Below are positions 1 to 11,960 of a stretch of DNA of 64,000 bases, in pieces (position 1 is the stretch's first letter; the number at the start of each line of letters is the position of its first letter). Origin of the DNA: Sphagnum magellanicum (lineage: Eukaryota; Streptophyta; Sphagnopsida; Sphagnales; Sphagnaceae); assembly GCA_021904315.1 (NCBI GenBank), contig CM038914.1, forward strand, positions 1 to 64,000, read 5' to 3'. The notes beneath the pieces are model-generated. The model was given only the letters and a program-made list of their open reading frames with translations. It had not been told where the DNA came from and ran no database searches. The position numbers were made by a program, and so were the translations under genes.

Positions 1-608
1 ACCCTAAACCCTAAACCCTAAAACCCTAAACCCTAAACCCTAAAAACCCTAAAAACCCTAAACCCTAACCCCTAACCTAACCTAAACCCTAAACCCTAAC
101 CCTAAACCCTAAACCCTAAACCCTAAACCCTAAACCCTAAACCCTAAACCCTAACCCTAAACCCTAAACCCTAAACCCTAAACCCTAAACCCTAAACCCT
201 AAACCCTAAACCCTAAACCCTAAACCCTAAACCCTAAACCCTAAACCCTAAACCCTAAACCCTAAACCCTAAACCCTAAACCCTAAACCCTAAACCCTAA
301 ACCCTAAACCCTAAACCCTAAACCCTAAACCCTAAACCCTAAACCCTAAACCCTAAACCCTAAACCCTAAACCCTAAACCCTAAACCCTAAACCCTAACC
401 CTAAACCCTAAACCCTAAACCCTAACCCTAAACCCTAAACCCTAAACCCTAAACCCTAAACCCTAAACCCTAAAACCCTAAACCCTAAACCCTAAACCCT
501 AAACCTAAACCCTAAACCCTAAACCCTAACCCTAACCCTAAACCCTAAACCCTAAACCCTAAACCCTAAACCCTAAACCCTAAACCCTAAACCCTAAACC
601 CTAAACCC
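1..608. repeat. Chromosome-end telomere array (CCCTAAA)n
   Basis: About 85 head-to-tail copies of the seven-base plant telomere repeat fill the first 608 bases. Scattered variants (CCCTAA, CCCTAAAA, CCTAA) are concentrated in the first 100 bases and near 400-540. The C-rich strand reads 5' to 3' from the left edge, as expected for a left chromosome terminus. The variants suggest that the very start is degenerate telomere or carries assembly noise. The array stops abruptly at a CCCTT and passes straight into satellite sequence. Confidence 0.97.
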
Positions 609-985
609 TTGGCATAACTCCATAAATTTAGCAAAACTAAATTGTAACTTTATATTTTTGGCAAAACTTCATATAATTCCATATTTTTGGCAAAACTTGG
701 CATAACTTCATAAATTTGACAAAACAAAGCCCTGGGCAAAATAATTCCATAAATTTGGCAAAATTATGACACAACTCTATATTTTGGCAAAACTTGGCAT
801 AACTCCTTAAATTTGGCAAAATTATGACACAACTCTATATTTTTGGCAAAACTTCTCATATTCTCATAATTTTGGCAAAACCCGGAATAATTCCTTAAAT
901 TTGGTTAAACTATGACACACCTCCATATTTTTGGCATAATTCCATAAATTTGGCAAAACCTCACATAACTACATAAACCCTAAAC
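609..985 (+). repeat. TTTGGCAAAAC subtelomeric satellite, copy 1
   Basis: Short alternating phrases (TTTGGCAAAACT, GGCATAACTCCATAAA, ATAACTTTATATTTTTGGC) repeat every 30 bases or so, in pairs of about 60 bases. The block lies directly against the telomere and ends where the ~530 bp module begins. Copies recur at 7571-7925 and 9663-10195, and inverted at 29693-30235. No coding content is credible. Confidence 0.9.
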
Positions 986-1516
986 CCAAGCAACCTTATG
1001 CACTTCAATGTCCAAACTTTGAAATTCTGTGACAAACAGGAAAAGTCAACAGGCACTGAAAAGTCAAACCCCCCCATATCTTCCAAATGGTGATACATTA
1101 TGGTGGGTTTTTTACATCATTGGATTCAAAACACTTGAAAATGGGGGGGTAGGTCATGTCCAAGTCCCAAAAAAAAAATCGCAATTGGGTCCAAATGTCC
1201 ATGTAACCCACAAACCCCAAATCTTCAATATCTTCCAAACCTTACATTTTTATGCAAAAATAACTTCACCAATAGCTTTAAAACACCTGAAAATGGGGGG
1301 GTAGGTCACTTCAAAACTTTCAACACATATCATAATTAACCCTTTATGCCCTCATCTATCCGGCCCCCCTAAAATTTCATACCCCCTATATCTTTCAAAT
1401 GATGAACAATTATGGTGGGATTTTTACACCATTGGATTCACAACCCTTGAAAATGGGGGGGTAGGTCACTTCAAAACCCAAAAAAAAAAAACCCAATTTT
1501 GGTGGGAACACCCATG
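986..1516 (+). repeat. Subtelomeric ~530 bp module, copy 1
   Basis: The module starts at CAACCTTATGCACTTCA and ends at GGTGGGAACACCCATG, immediately before interstitial telomere repeats. It contains three degenerate sub-repeats, each ending in GAAAATGGGGGGGTAGGTCA. The first and third have a C-run followed by ATATCTTCCAAATGGTGA. Full or partial copies occur at 6081-6177, 6375-6900, 6965-7530, 7928-8457, 8508-8630 and 10196-10735, and inverted at 29150-29690 and 30417-30905. The short open frames inside follow from the repeat and are not conserved as proteins. Confidence 0.88.
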
Positions 1517-1654
1517 TAACCCTAAACCCTAAACCCTAAACCCTAACCCCTAAACCCTAAAACCCTAAAACCCTAAACCCTAAACCCTAAACCCTAAACC
1601 CTAAACCCTTAACCCTTAAACCCTAAACCCTAAACCCTAACCCTAAACCCTAAA
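1517..1654 (+). repeat. Interstitial telomere repeat tract 1
   Basis: This is 138 bases of CCCTAAA with a few length variants, the longest interstitial tract in the window. It keeps the orientation of the terminal array and abuts the module ending at 1516. Confidence 0.95.
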
Positions 1655-4600
1655 GTTTAAGAATTTGAAAGAACGTGGCTTTTCCCCATGGAATGCTTAG
1701 TGCCTTAGTTTACTTTTAAGATATTAATTGTAAGAAATGACATTTGAAAAAGCTTGAGTGGAGTTTGAATGTTTCCTATTGATTTTGTGTCAATTTTTTC
1801 TATCTTTTTTTTATTAAGATAATACATAAATTTCAGGTTTGATGGTAATTAAATTAATTCTTAAAATGCCAAATTAAAAAGTAATTATTTCAAATGCTAA
1901 AATTTAAGCAAATTACAAAGAAAAATGGAAAATTTTGTGAAAACTTGAGAATCAATCCATCATTGTATCAATAATTAACAACATTTCTCTATCTTATGAT
2001 TTGGTGGAACATTTTGTTTGCCCATATTTGCAAAAAGGAGCCATAAAAAATGTTGAAAAATGTCTTGTTATGTTAAAAGTTCAAAGTCAACTAGAAAATA
2101 TGCCAAAGAAGCTAGAAAACAAAATCCTAGGGCTTAAGACCCTAAGTGCTTTTGAAAGCTTGGGAAAAGCTTTCAAAAGCTTAAAAAAAAAGTTTTCCAT
2201 AGCCTAAAGAAAGCAAGAAAAGTTTTTAAAACCTCAAGAAAGTAAACAAGAAAGAAACACAAAGGTTAAAGGAAGAAGAAACTTACCTCCTCGTTAGCGT
2301 GTGCTTGGTTTGGGGAAGCCTCCTCCTACAAAATGCAAAACACATTCATTTATACATCATAAAACCCTAAAGGAGCTCATTTTGGGAATGTGTACATCAC
2401 AAAACCTTAATAACAATTTTTTTTTCAAAAAGGTTTCTACACAACTTTTTTGGATGAAACGATAAGATACGGTTTGGAGATGTTCACTTCTTGGTTTCCA
2501 AGTTGTACATTTGAAGAATCAACTTTCTAATAATTAAAAATACCTCTTATGTACATGAAAAAGAAAATTTTCACCACAAACAAGAATGTAAAGAAGGTTC
2601 ATATTCCAAATGCAAGTTTTAGTAGCTCATTGATGTTTCCATGCCATCTAACTCTTGCATCTCTTCAATGGTAAATAATCTTATTGTTCCTCCAATGGCT
2701 CTTCTTCATTGCCTCTACTTGGGATTTGTCCACATGAAGTTATTCCTCTTCCTCCCATGCACCTTCTAGCTTTCCTCCATGTTTTTATTGTCATGCGCAT
2801 AGTCATATGACACAAAAGTCCCATAAACCCATCCTTGGCTGGTGATGTCATTAAGAACCATGTCAAATAATTCCTTAAAGAACCAAAAGTAACCAAATCA
2901 TTTCTTGGGCCCTTTCCTTTAAATGTTTTCACAATTACAAAGTATATTTTTCCTCATGTTTATCCATTTCATATTTTAATATATGGCTTGAAGTTTATTT
3001 TGGAATTTAAAAAGTGGAAATTGTTGAAATTGTGTATTCCTAATAAAGATGGGCCCTGTAGGAATCAATAACCTTAGCTTCATAAATTCATAATTAAATT
3101 ATACATAGTCATTGATTAATTGCCTAACAAAAAGCAAAACATAAAATGACTCCAAAATTGCCTTAGGAAAAAATCTCCCAAGAAAGTTTTCGAATCATGT
3201 TTCCACCTTGTATTCTTGACAAAAAAAATTCAAAGAAAGGAACCAATACTATGTTCCTAAAACTTGTTTTAAATGCAATGATTATGGACATTAAAATACA
3301 CAGTATTTTTGATGTTATTGAAATCTTAAAATCTATGAAACCTAATAATTATACTCATTAAGAAAATCATGAAAATATTTTTTAAAGTTTTTCTTTTGAT
3401 TTTAAAGTTTCAATGGATTTAAGGAAATCAAGGTGACATTCTTAGCAGTCCCATCCAACGATGGGTTTGCCCTAAAAACACATAGTCAATTAACTACAAA
3501 AAACAATCCTTAAAGTTGTAGTCATATTGTCACATGTAATGTAAGTAGAATCAAAACCTTTTTAATCATTGTTAGACCATCATGCCATTAAATATTACTT
3601 GTTTATAAAATGTTACATATAGAGTTTGAAAAACTTTAACATACTAAAAATAGGCCAAAATATTTTTGAAATTGATTAGTGAAAGTGTGTCCAAAACTAC
3701 TATTACATTAAAAGATTCATATATAAATTACTTTTACATTGGAAGTTGAAAATGCATAAGTAAATTTTTAAATGGCATTAACCAAGAAACCAAAAAAAAT
3801 TCAATGTTTCATCTACTTCAAGCCTAATAACTTTGTTTGTTTGAATAACCTTCAAAATAAATAAAAATTTCTTGTAAATTTTTGAAAAAACTATTTAAAT
3901 ATATTTAAACATGTGATTCTTCAATCTTGTTGGCACAAATTCAAAGAACATGTTTGTATTGATCATCAAAATAACAATATTTCTAAATTTTTAATATGTT
4001 AAGGTTTAGTTTACGCCTACTTCACATTTTTCAAAAATAAATCATAAAATGTTCAATTGATTATGCTTTCACCCTACAACAACATTGCCACTATGGTTGG
4101 GTGTGGGTTACTTTCATACATACCCCAAGAAAATAGCCAAAACAACAAGATAAGTGAAATTATTTTGTGGATCAATTCCATGAATTATTAAAAGTTGTGC
4201 AAGAATTGATTTTTGTTAAACTTCATGAGGGAATTAAGGTATGGACATTAGAGAAGGGCATTGTAATTGTTTATGTTGAAGGATTAAAAAAATGTACAAG
4301 ATGGTTACTAATTGTTGCATGTTTATTAACACTCACTAAAATCATCAATATTTTCATCATACCAAACCATTATGTTCTTCAAAATGAATATTGGTTTCTA
4401 GATTAAACATTAATAAATTTCTATGAAATTAAATGCCTTGTGATTTGGGATGTTAATGGGATAAACATAAACAATAGTATATGTATAACACGTATGAAAA
4501 TCAAATCTATTGTTCACCTACTGAATGTTTAAGATTTATAAAATGCTACAATTAACTTTAAAGATAGAAAAAAGGAATGAAAAATGAAACAAGGGTGGAT

Positions 4601-6080
4601 GTAAAAGAAGTTGATTTAGGTATTTTTGAAATTTCATATACTTTATATCATAGGAATGAAAAACTACAACAAGGAATGAATTGAGGTATTAATTGTTAGT
4701 GCAAAGGTATTAAAAACATCTCCAATTGTTTTAGTCACTTTAGCATTTGATGATTGGGGTAATGTGATGGGCAAGAACCCAATAGCAATAATTTTTTTTA
4801 ATAAATTTTAATTTGTAAAAGCTTATCATTAACACATTGTGATGATAATTGATGATAATCTGTCAAAGAATGGAAAAAATGTGATGGGAAAGCTTAGCTA
4901 TGAAAGATTAAAAGCCAAAAACAAGTTTCAAATGGAAGTCTTGGTCCTCTTCACTAATTTAATGATCATGAATGTAGATAGTTTTTTTTATAAACAATGT
5001 AAACTCAAACAAAGTAACAATTATTTCTTGAAGTTCTTAAAATCATAATCTTATGATTGGTTCCTCTTACAAGAATGTTGTAAATATATATTCCTAGCAC
5101 ACCATTGTTAACCCAAGTTAATGAACTTGATTAATGCATGTCCACTATGAATTGATAAATTGTCTTATCCTTTTATTCATTGTTCATTGGTAATTAACAT
5201 TGGTTTTGATCGCAATGGGACCAATCGCATATCACATGCATTCATGTAAATTTGCATCTTCATGATCTAATCTAATTTGCACTTGGATGCTCATATATTG
5301 TTATGTATTTCCTAAAAAAACTAGAATTAAACAAAAACAAAGTAAAAGGAAAATAAGAAACAAGAAAACAATACAGAACATTAACACATTTGTTTTATAT
5401 ACAAGGTTAAAAAAAATTGTTTGGCATTGTTCCAAAAATTTACGTACTTCCACAACACCACTCCCTTATAGAATTTGTTGCAAGGTTTGCAAGCAAAGAA
5501 CTTGATTATCTCTATCACAATAGCCAACTTCTTCAACTTTTCCTACTAGTGTTGAAGTTTAGGTCTTTATCATCTTGATTGCATTTTCATGTCATAATTG
5601 CGAACTTGACATTTAATTACATACTAAATTCTAGCTTTTGACAATGATGTTTTATTCCACATGACATAAAGGTTTTCCATAACATTAACTTGAAAGATAG
5701 TCCCATAAAAACAAGTTGAGAAGACAAATTAATTGCAAAAAGTTGTTCATGACTACATAAATACCAATCAAGTTACAATTAGTTAATAAACTATCATGGA
5801 TATTAATCCAACACCATGAGATTGAAAAGATAAGAGAATGTGATAATTGAATTAAATGCACAAGGAGATTCAAACATGGAAGAGGAAAATAAATTATGAA
5901 ACACAATGTTGTTTAATGTACATTTAGAAAAAAATTGCGTTCACAAATGTGATTTTTTGCTATTTTGTTGCCTCTCTCTTTAAAATATTGGGCATTTGCA
6001 ATTTTTTGATAATAAGTTATACAACTAAAGCTTGAAATTGTGTTATCCTAGCAAATATGGAGCTTTAGAACATAAATAAA
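1655..6080. other. AT-rich intergenic DNA, no gene recognised
   Basis: This is 4.4 kb of AT-rich sequence without satellite or telomere repeats. Open frames at 2001-2207, 4167-4406, 4839-5048 and 5287-5505 (plus) and 2681-2932 and 5685-5906 (minus) are short, lysine/asparagine/phenylalanine-rich and match nothing I recognise. A short purine run lies near 2210-2280. I see no exon structure or RNA gene. Confidence 0.7.
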
Positions 6081-6177
6081 GCGAATTTTATTGCACCATT
6101 GGCTTCAGAACCCTCATAAATGGGGGGGTAGGTCACCTCAAAACTCAAAAAAAAAAACCCAATTTTGGTGGGAACAC
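6081..6177 (+). repeat. Subtelomeric module, 3' fragment
   Basis: This holds only the last sub-repeat, from GCGAATTTTATTGCACC through the G7 run to GGTGGGAACACC. It is followed directly by telomere repeats, as in the complete copies. Confidence 0.85.
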
Positions 6178-6238
6178 CCCTAAACCCTAAACCCTAAACC
6201 CTAAAACCCTAAACCCTAAACCCTAAACCCTAAACCCT
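6178..6238 (+). repeat. Interstitial telomere repeat tract 2
   Basis: Eight to nine CCCTAAA units follow the module fragment. Isolated TTAGGGTTTA bits of opposite orientation lie just downstream at 6246-6312. Confidence 0.93.
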
Positions 6239-6374
6239 CTACTAATTAGGGTTTAAGATGTGGCTAGTAATTATAAGCCTCTACTTATGGGTTAAGGTTC
6301 ATTTTAGGGTTTCCAATACAAAAATTCCATAAATTTGACAAAACCTCACATAACTACATAAACCCTAAACCCAA

Positions 6375-6900
6375 GCAACCTTATGCACTTCAATGTCCAA
6401 ACTTTGAAATTCTGTGACAAATAGGAAAAGTTAACAGGCACTGAAAAGTCAAACCCCCCCATATCTTCCAAATGGTGATACATTATGGTGGGCTTTTTAC
6501 ATCATTGGATTCAAAACATTTGAAAATGGGGGGGTACGTCACCTCCAAGTCCCAAAACAAAAATCACAATTGAGTCCAAATGCCCATGTAACCCAAAAAC
6601 CCCAAATCTTCAATATCTTCCAAACCCTACATTTTTAGGCAAAAATAACTTCACCAATAGCTTTAAAACACTTGAAAATGGGGGGGTAGGTCACTTCAAA
6701 ACTTTCAACACATATCATAATTAACCTTTTATGCCCTCATCTATCCGGCCCGCCTAAAATTTCATACCCACTATATCTTCCAAATGGTGAACAATTATGG
6801 TGGGATTTTTACACCGTTGGATTCACAACCCTTGAAAATGGGGGGGTAGGTCACTTCAAAACCCCAAAAAAAAAACCCAATTTTGGTGGGAACACCCATG
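6375..6900 (+). repeat. Subtelomeric ~530 bp module, copy 2
   Basis: A complete copy with three G7 runs. The 6313-6374 segment just before it is a short piece of the TTTGACAAAACCTCACATAACTACATAAACC satellite edge, the same junction as at 940-985. Confidence 0.88.
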
Positions 6901-6947
6901 TAACCCTAAACCCTAAACCCTAACCCTAAACCCTAAACCCTAAACCT
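6901..6947 (+). repeat. Interstitial telomere repeat tract 3
   Basis: Six to seven CCCTAAA units directly after the CCCATG end of the preceding module. Confidence 0.93.
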
Positions 6948-6964
6948 GGGCAAAAACTTGATAA

Positions 6965-7530
6965 AATTACTTATGCACTTTCGTAGGTTTTGAAATCCTT
7001 AAGCAACGAAAACCACTGCATTGTCCAAACCCTAAAATACTGTGACAGACAGGAAAAGTCAACCAAGGACTGGAAAAGTCAAACCCCCCCATATCTTCCA
7101 AATGGTGATAGTGTAGAGGAATTTTTTTACATCATTGGATTTACAACACTTGAAAATGGGGGGGTAGGTCACCTCCAAATATATTAAAAAAAATGGCAAT
7201 AAGGTCAAAATGCCTATCAAACACAAAAACCCCAAATCTCTTATATCTTGCAAACCTGACACTTTTAACCAAAAATAACTCCACCATTAGCTTTAAAACA
7301 CTTGAAAATGGGGGGGTACATCACTTCAAGACTTTCAACATGTATCATAATTAACCCTTCATGCCCTCAACTATCCAGCCCCCCTGAAATTTCACACCCC
7401 CCATATCTTTCAAATGGTGATGCTCTAGAAGAATTTTATTGCACCATTGGCTTCAGAACCCTTGAAAATGGGGGGGTAGGTCATTTCAAAACCCCAAAAA
7501 AAAAACCCAATTTTGGTGGGGACACCCCTG
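6965..7530 (+). repeat. Subtelomeric ~530 bp module, diverged copy 3
   Basis: A complete module, more diverged than its neighbours, with the same three G7-run sub-repeats and the same exit into telomere repeats. It follows the previous tract after only 17 bases. Confidence 0.87.
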
Positions 7531-7570
7531 TAACCCTAAACCCTAAACCCTAAACCTAAACCCTAAACCC
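7531..7570 (+). repeat. Interstitial telomere repeat tract 4
   Basis: Five to six CCCTAAA units bridge module copy 3 and satellite copy 2. Confidence 0.92.
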
Positions 7571-7925
7571 ATATTTTTGGCAAAACTTGGCATAACTCCA
7601 TAAATTTGGCAAAACTAAACATAATTTTATATTTTTTGCAAAACTTCATATAATTCCATATTTTTGGCAAAACTCGGCATAATTCCATAAATTTGGCAAA
7701 TTTATGACACAACTTTATATTTTTGGCAAAACTTAGAATAACTCCATAAATTTGGCAAAATTATGACACAACTTTATATTTTTGGCAAAACTTCACATAT
7801 TTCCATCATTTTGGCACAACTCGGCATAACTCCTTAAATTTTGCTAAATTATGACACACCTCCATATTTTTGGCATAACTCCATAAATTTGGCAAAAACC
7901 TCACATAACTACATAAACCCTAAAA
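7571..7925 (+). repeat. TTTGGCAAAAC subtelomeric satellite, copy 2
   Basis: Same phrases and same exit sequence (CTACATAAACCCTAAA) as copy 1. It leads into module copy 4 and so repeats the order satellite, module, telomere tract. Confidence 0.9.
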
Positions 7926-7927
7926 AC

Positions 7928-8457
7928 AAGCAACCTCATGCACTTCACTGTCCAAACTTTGAAATTCTGTGACAAAACAGAAAAAGTCAACCAGGGACTA
8001 CAAAGTCAAACCCCCCCATATCTTCCAAATGGTGATACATTATGGTGGGTTTTTTTCATCATTGGATTCAAAACACTTGAAAATGGGGGGCTAGGTCATC
8101 TCCAAATCCCAAAAACAAAATTGCAATTGGGTCCAAATGCCCATGTAACCCAAAAACCCCAAATCTTCAATATCTTCCAAACCCTATATTTTTAGGCCAC
8201 AATAACTTCACCAATAGCTTTAAAACACTTGAAAATGGGGGGGTAGGTCACTTCAAAACTTTCAACACATATAATAATTAACCCTTTACACCCTCATCTA
8301 TCCGGCCCCCCTGAAATTTCATACCCCCCATATCTTGCAAATGGTGATAGATTATGGTGGGATTTCTTCACCATTGGCTTCAGAACCCTTGAAAATGGGG
8401 GGGTAGGTCATTTCAAAACTCAAAAAAAAAAACCCAATTTTGGTGGGGACACCCATG
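7928..8457 (+). repeat. Subtelomeric ~530 bp module, copy 4
   Basis: A complete copy. Its first G-run reads GGGGGGCTAGG instead of GGGGGGGTAGG. It ends at CCCATG and leads into telomere repeats. Confidence 0.88.
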
Positions 8458-8507
8458 TAACCCTAAACCCCCTAAAAACCCTAAAAAACCCTAAACCCTA
8501 AACCCTC
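8458..8507 (+). repeat. Interstitial telomere repeat tract 5
   Basis: A degenerate tract with A- and C-run length changes (CCCCCTAAAAA and similar). Confidence 0.9.
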
Positions 8508-8630
8508 TTCCAAATGGTGATAGATTAAGCGAATTTTATTGCACCATTGGCTTCAGAACCCTCATAAATGGGGGGGTAGGTCACTTCAAAACTCAAAAAA
8601 AAAAACCCAATTTTGGTGGGAACACCCATG
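8508..8630 (+). repeat. Subtelomeric module, 3' fragment
   Basis: The last sub-repeat only, nearly the same segment as at 6081-6177, and again followed by telomere repeats. Confidence 0.85.
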
Positions 8631-8658
8631 TAACCCTAAACCCTAAACCCTAAACCCA
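8631..8658 (+). repeat. Interstitial telomere repeat tract 6
   Basis: Three to four CCCTAAA units, ending in CCCAACAC. Confidence 0.9.
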
Positions 8659-9518
8659 ACACAAAAATAATACAAATATAATGTTGGGAAAGTGTGAGTA
8701 TAACATATATACAGTAATATAAGCAACAAGAATAAAACATTGAATCAATATTGAATATCTAGTTTGTAGCTATGTTGTTGTAACATTACATCCCTTACGT
8801 TCAACAATGCATGTGCAATGCAAATATGATGTTGGAAAAAAATGAGTACAACAAAAATTCAAAATACAGACAACATGAATATAATATAAAATCAATACAA
8901 TAATAGAGTTTGTAACCATATTGTAACAACATTGTATCATTTACAATTAAAAGTGTATATCCAATACAATCACAATATTAATGTAATATCACTACAATAT
9001 GGACATAACGTGAATACAACATGTCGAACAACAAAAATCCAATGCAAATATGGTGCTACGTCATTTATCATTTAAACAATACCAAAATTGAGTCATTACA
9101 ATGTAAATTGTTTCAATGCCTATTTTACATGAACAAAGCACCGAACCTTAGACATCTTGAATTTTTTTGTGAAAGTATTTAAATAGCACTAATACAACCC
9201 TAAACCCCACTCAAGTTGTGATGGACTGGAGGCAAAAGACATGTGAAGGAGGAAAAAAATGTAGACCGCCATAAAAAGAAATAAAAAATGGAGACAAATC
9301 CAAGAAGCTTACAATCTAACCTTAAACCCCTTAAACCTTAGTACCCTTCTTGGTTTTTTCACAATCGACATTCTTATTTGTTAAAAAAACAAAGTCTAGG
9401 AGCCCCTCCCCCCCTAAAACAAACTTGGGGTTCGTCCCTTCTTCATGTTGGTCCATTGGCCTCCGGTACTCAAGCACCTCAATGTTTCATACACAAAATC
9501 TAGCTCCAAACGGTTTTG
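8659..9518. other. AT-rich spacer, no gene recognised
   Basis: An AT-rich spacer with loosely recurring AACATGAATATAA-type phrases between 8690 and 9060. I see no credible coding frame. The 9350-9670 open frame runs into the 60 bp repeats and is not a gene. Confidence 0.65.
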
Positions 9519-9665
9519 GTCTAAAAATATTTGGTAACCCGGTTTTCATATACCCGGAGTCGGTAAACCCGGTTGACACAAAGCCGGATTTGGTAAACAC
9601 GGTTTTCATACACTCGGACTTGGTAAACCCCATTGACACAAACCTGGATTTGGTAAACCGATTTT
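9519..9665 (+). repeat. ~60 bp GGTAAACCCGG tandem repeat
   Basis: About two and a half units alternate GGTAAACCCGGTTTTCATA and GGTTGACACAAACCCGGATTT phrases, with a period of about 60. The same repeat, inverted, lies at 30229-30398, beside inverted satellite. Confidence 0.8.
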
Positions 9666-10195
9666 CATAAACTTGGCATAACTCCATAAATTTGGCAAAA
9701 CTAACACATAACTTTATTTTTATGGCAAAACTTGGCACACTCCATAAATTTGGCAAAACTAACACATAACTTTATATTTTTCGCAAAACTTGGCATAACT
9801 CCATAAATTTGGCAAAACTAACACATAACTTTATATTTTTGGCAAAACTTCATATAATTCCATATTTTTGGCAAAACTTGGCATAACTCCATAAATTTGG
9901 CAAAACTAACACATAACTTTATATTTTTGGCAAAACTTCATATAATTCCATATTTTTGGCAAAACTTCACATATTTCCATATTTTTGGCAAAACTAACAC
10001 ATAACTTTATATTTTTGGCAAAACTTCATATAATTCCATATTTTTGGCAAAACTTCATATAATTCTATATTTTCGGCAAAACTTCACATAATTCCATATT
10101 TTCGGCAAAACTTCACATAATTCCATATTTTTGGCAAAACTTCACATACTTACATAAATTTGGCAAAACTAGATACAACTACATATTCTTGGGTT
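9663..10195 (+). repeat. TTTGGCAAAAC subtelomeric satellite, copy 3
   Basis: The longest satellite block (about 530 bases) and the most regular, with several near-identical ATATTTTTGGCAAAACTT phrases. It passes into module copy 5. Confidence 0.9.
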
Positions 10196-10735
10196 TTTTG
10201 TATCCCCACGCACTTAATGAATTGCATTATCCAAACTTTCAAATTTTGTGAAACACAGGGAAAGTCAACCAGAGTCTGAAAAGTCAAACCCCCCCATATC
10301 TTCCAAATGGTGATAGTGTAAGCAAATTTTTTTACATCATTGGATTCAAAACATTTGAAAATGGGGGGGTAGGTCATCTCCACATATCTAAAAAATAACC
10401 GCAATTAGGTCAAAATGGCCATCAAACACAAAAACATCAAATCTCCTATATCTTGCAAACTTGACACTTTTAAGCAAAAATAACTCCACCACTAGCTTTA
10501 AAACACTTGAAAATGGGGGGGTAGGTCACTTCAAAACTTTCAACATGTATCATAATTAACCCTCTATGCCCTCATCTATCCGGCCCCCCTGAAATTTCAA
10601 ACCCCCCATATCTTCCAAATGGTGATAGATTAAGCGAATTTTATTGCACCATTGGCTTCAGAACCCTCATAAATGGGGGGGTAGGTCACCTCAAAACTCA
10701 AAAAAAAAAACCCAATTTTGGTGGGAACACCCATG
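10196..10735 (+). repeat. Subtelomeric ~530 bp module, copy 5
   Basis: A complete module. With its flanks (60 bp repeat, satellite, module, telomere tract) it forms a roughly 1.27 kb block whose reverse complement lies at 29.12-30.40 kb. Confidence 0.88.
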
Positions 10736-10785
10736 TAACCCTAAACCCTAAACCCTAAACCCTAAAACCCTAAACCCTAAACCCC
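10736..10785 (+). repeat. Interstitial telomere repeat tract 7
   Basis: About seven CCCTAAA units. This is the innermost tract in the terminal orientation near the end. Confidence 0.93.
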
Positions 10786-11103
10786 AGTTTGGGATTTCCC
10801 TTAGCTTTGTCAAATGAAGAACACCCTTATTAAAAACACAAATTCCTTTGCAACCAATGAGACGAGGCAACATGCAGCCAAGAGCCTCAATTCTTTTTCC
10901 TTTGGCGAGGGCTAGAGGTTTGGATTCTGATGTTCCCAATGTGTTCCCATCAAGTTCTCAGTGTGTTCACATTACGTTCCTAATGTGTTCCTGATATGTT
11001 ATCAATTAGTTCCAAACTAGTTTTACAAATTCTCAATGCGTTTCCCAAGAATGTTCCTGCTCACACCACACATGTCCTTTGCCCAAATTTCTATCCTTGT
11101 AAC
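10786..11103. other. GTTCCCAATGTG-rich spacer
   Basis: From 10930 to 11040 the phrase GTTCCCAATGTGTTCCC recurs in variants. Its reverse complement, GGGAACACATTGGGAA, marks a dispersed repeat at 46.0, 59.3 and 62.4 kb, so this is probably a minus-oriented fragment of that family. No gene seen. Confidence 0.5.
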
Positions 11104-11960
11104 CTATACATATGATCCGGGCATTACGCTCGCGATGCTTGAGGCTTGAGGCTCTTTGACCACCAAAAATACACAGTGGTGCTGAGGCCTTTTAGTGTAA
11201 TGCTGAGCCTTTTTTGGTTAACTTTTTCACTTTTTATTATTTTTTGTTACTTTTTTATTACTTATAACTTTTGTAAGTTACTTTTTATTGCTAAAAGAGG
11301 TAAGGTTTGTTAATTTTTGTTACTTTTTTACTGCTTGTAACTTTCAACAATTACTTTTTACTGGGCCAAGAGGGCCAGGGTTTATATTCTATTCATTGTG
11401 GGATGGGGGGGGAAAGGGTGCACCTTGATTTTTTTCCTTCATTTTTTTGACTATTGACGGGGGGGGAGGGGGGTGGAGTTTGATGTTTTTTTTTTTCCCT
11501 TCATTGGAAATGTGGAAGGAGGAGGGGGGAAAGGGGTTAATTTAGGGGCTCTAGAAATGTTTTTTTCATTGTGGAGAGGCTAGGGACGGGAAGAGGGTAA
11601 TTTTTTTTGCAAATTCATTATGGGACAGGGGAAAGGGTGCACCTTGATTTTTTTTTCTTCTTTTTTTTACTATTGAGGGGGAGGGGGCTGGAGGTTAATG
11701 TTTTTTTTTGCCTTCATTTGACATGTGGAAGGAGGAAGGGAAAGGGATGATTTTTTTTTTTAATTTTGTTTTTTCATTGTGGAGTGGCTAGGGACAGGGG
11801 GTCAAAGGGTTTTTTTTATTTTATTTTTTCATTATTGAGTGGCTAGGGGGGTCAGGGTTTATTTTTTTAATATGTTGAAGGGGGATGGGAGGGGGAGGGG
11901 GTTGATTTTTTTTTACAAATTCATAATGGGAGAAGGGGGGGCTAGTGGTTAAAAGTAGCC
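11104..11960 (+). repeat. Dispersed G/T-rich family (CATATGATCTGGGCATTA head), copy 1
   Basis: The head reads TATACATATGATCCGGGC, then a variable GAGGCT(T/G)GAGGCTGTTTGACCA stretch, then TTTTTCACTTTTTGTTACT phrases. It ends in G-rich lines such as GGGGGAAAGGGTGCACC. The same order of blocks recurs at 26.8, 27.4, 38.3, 43.2, 45.05 and 46.46 kb, inverted at 37.4-37.8 kb, and as a head only at 30.92 kb. I find no reading frame, clear terminal repeats or RNA polymerase III boxes, so the class is unknown. Confidence 0.75.

Noticed and set aside
1029..1304. Open frames inside the subtelomeric modules (also at 6990, 7302, 7938 and 29329)
   Set aside because: They follow the repeat, change frame and length between copies, and encode no conserved protein.
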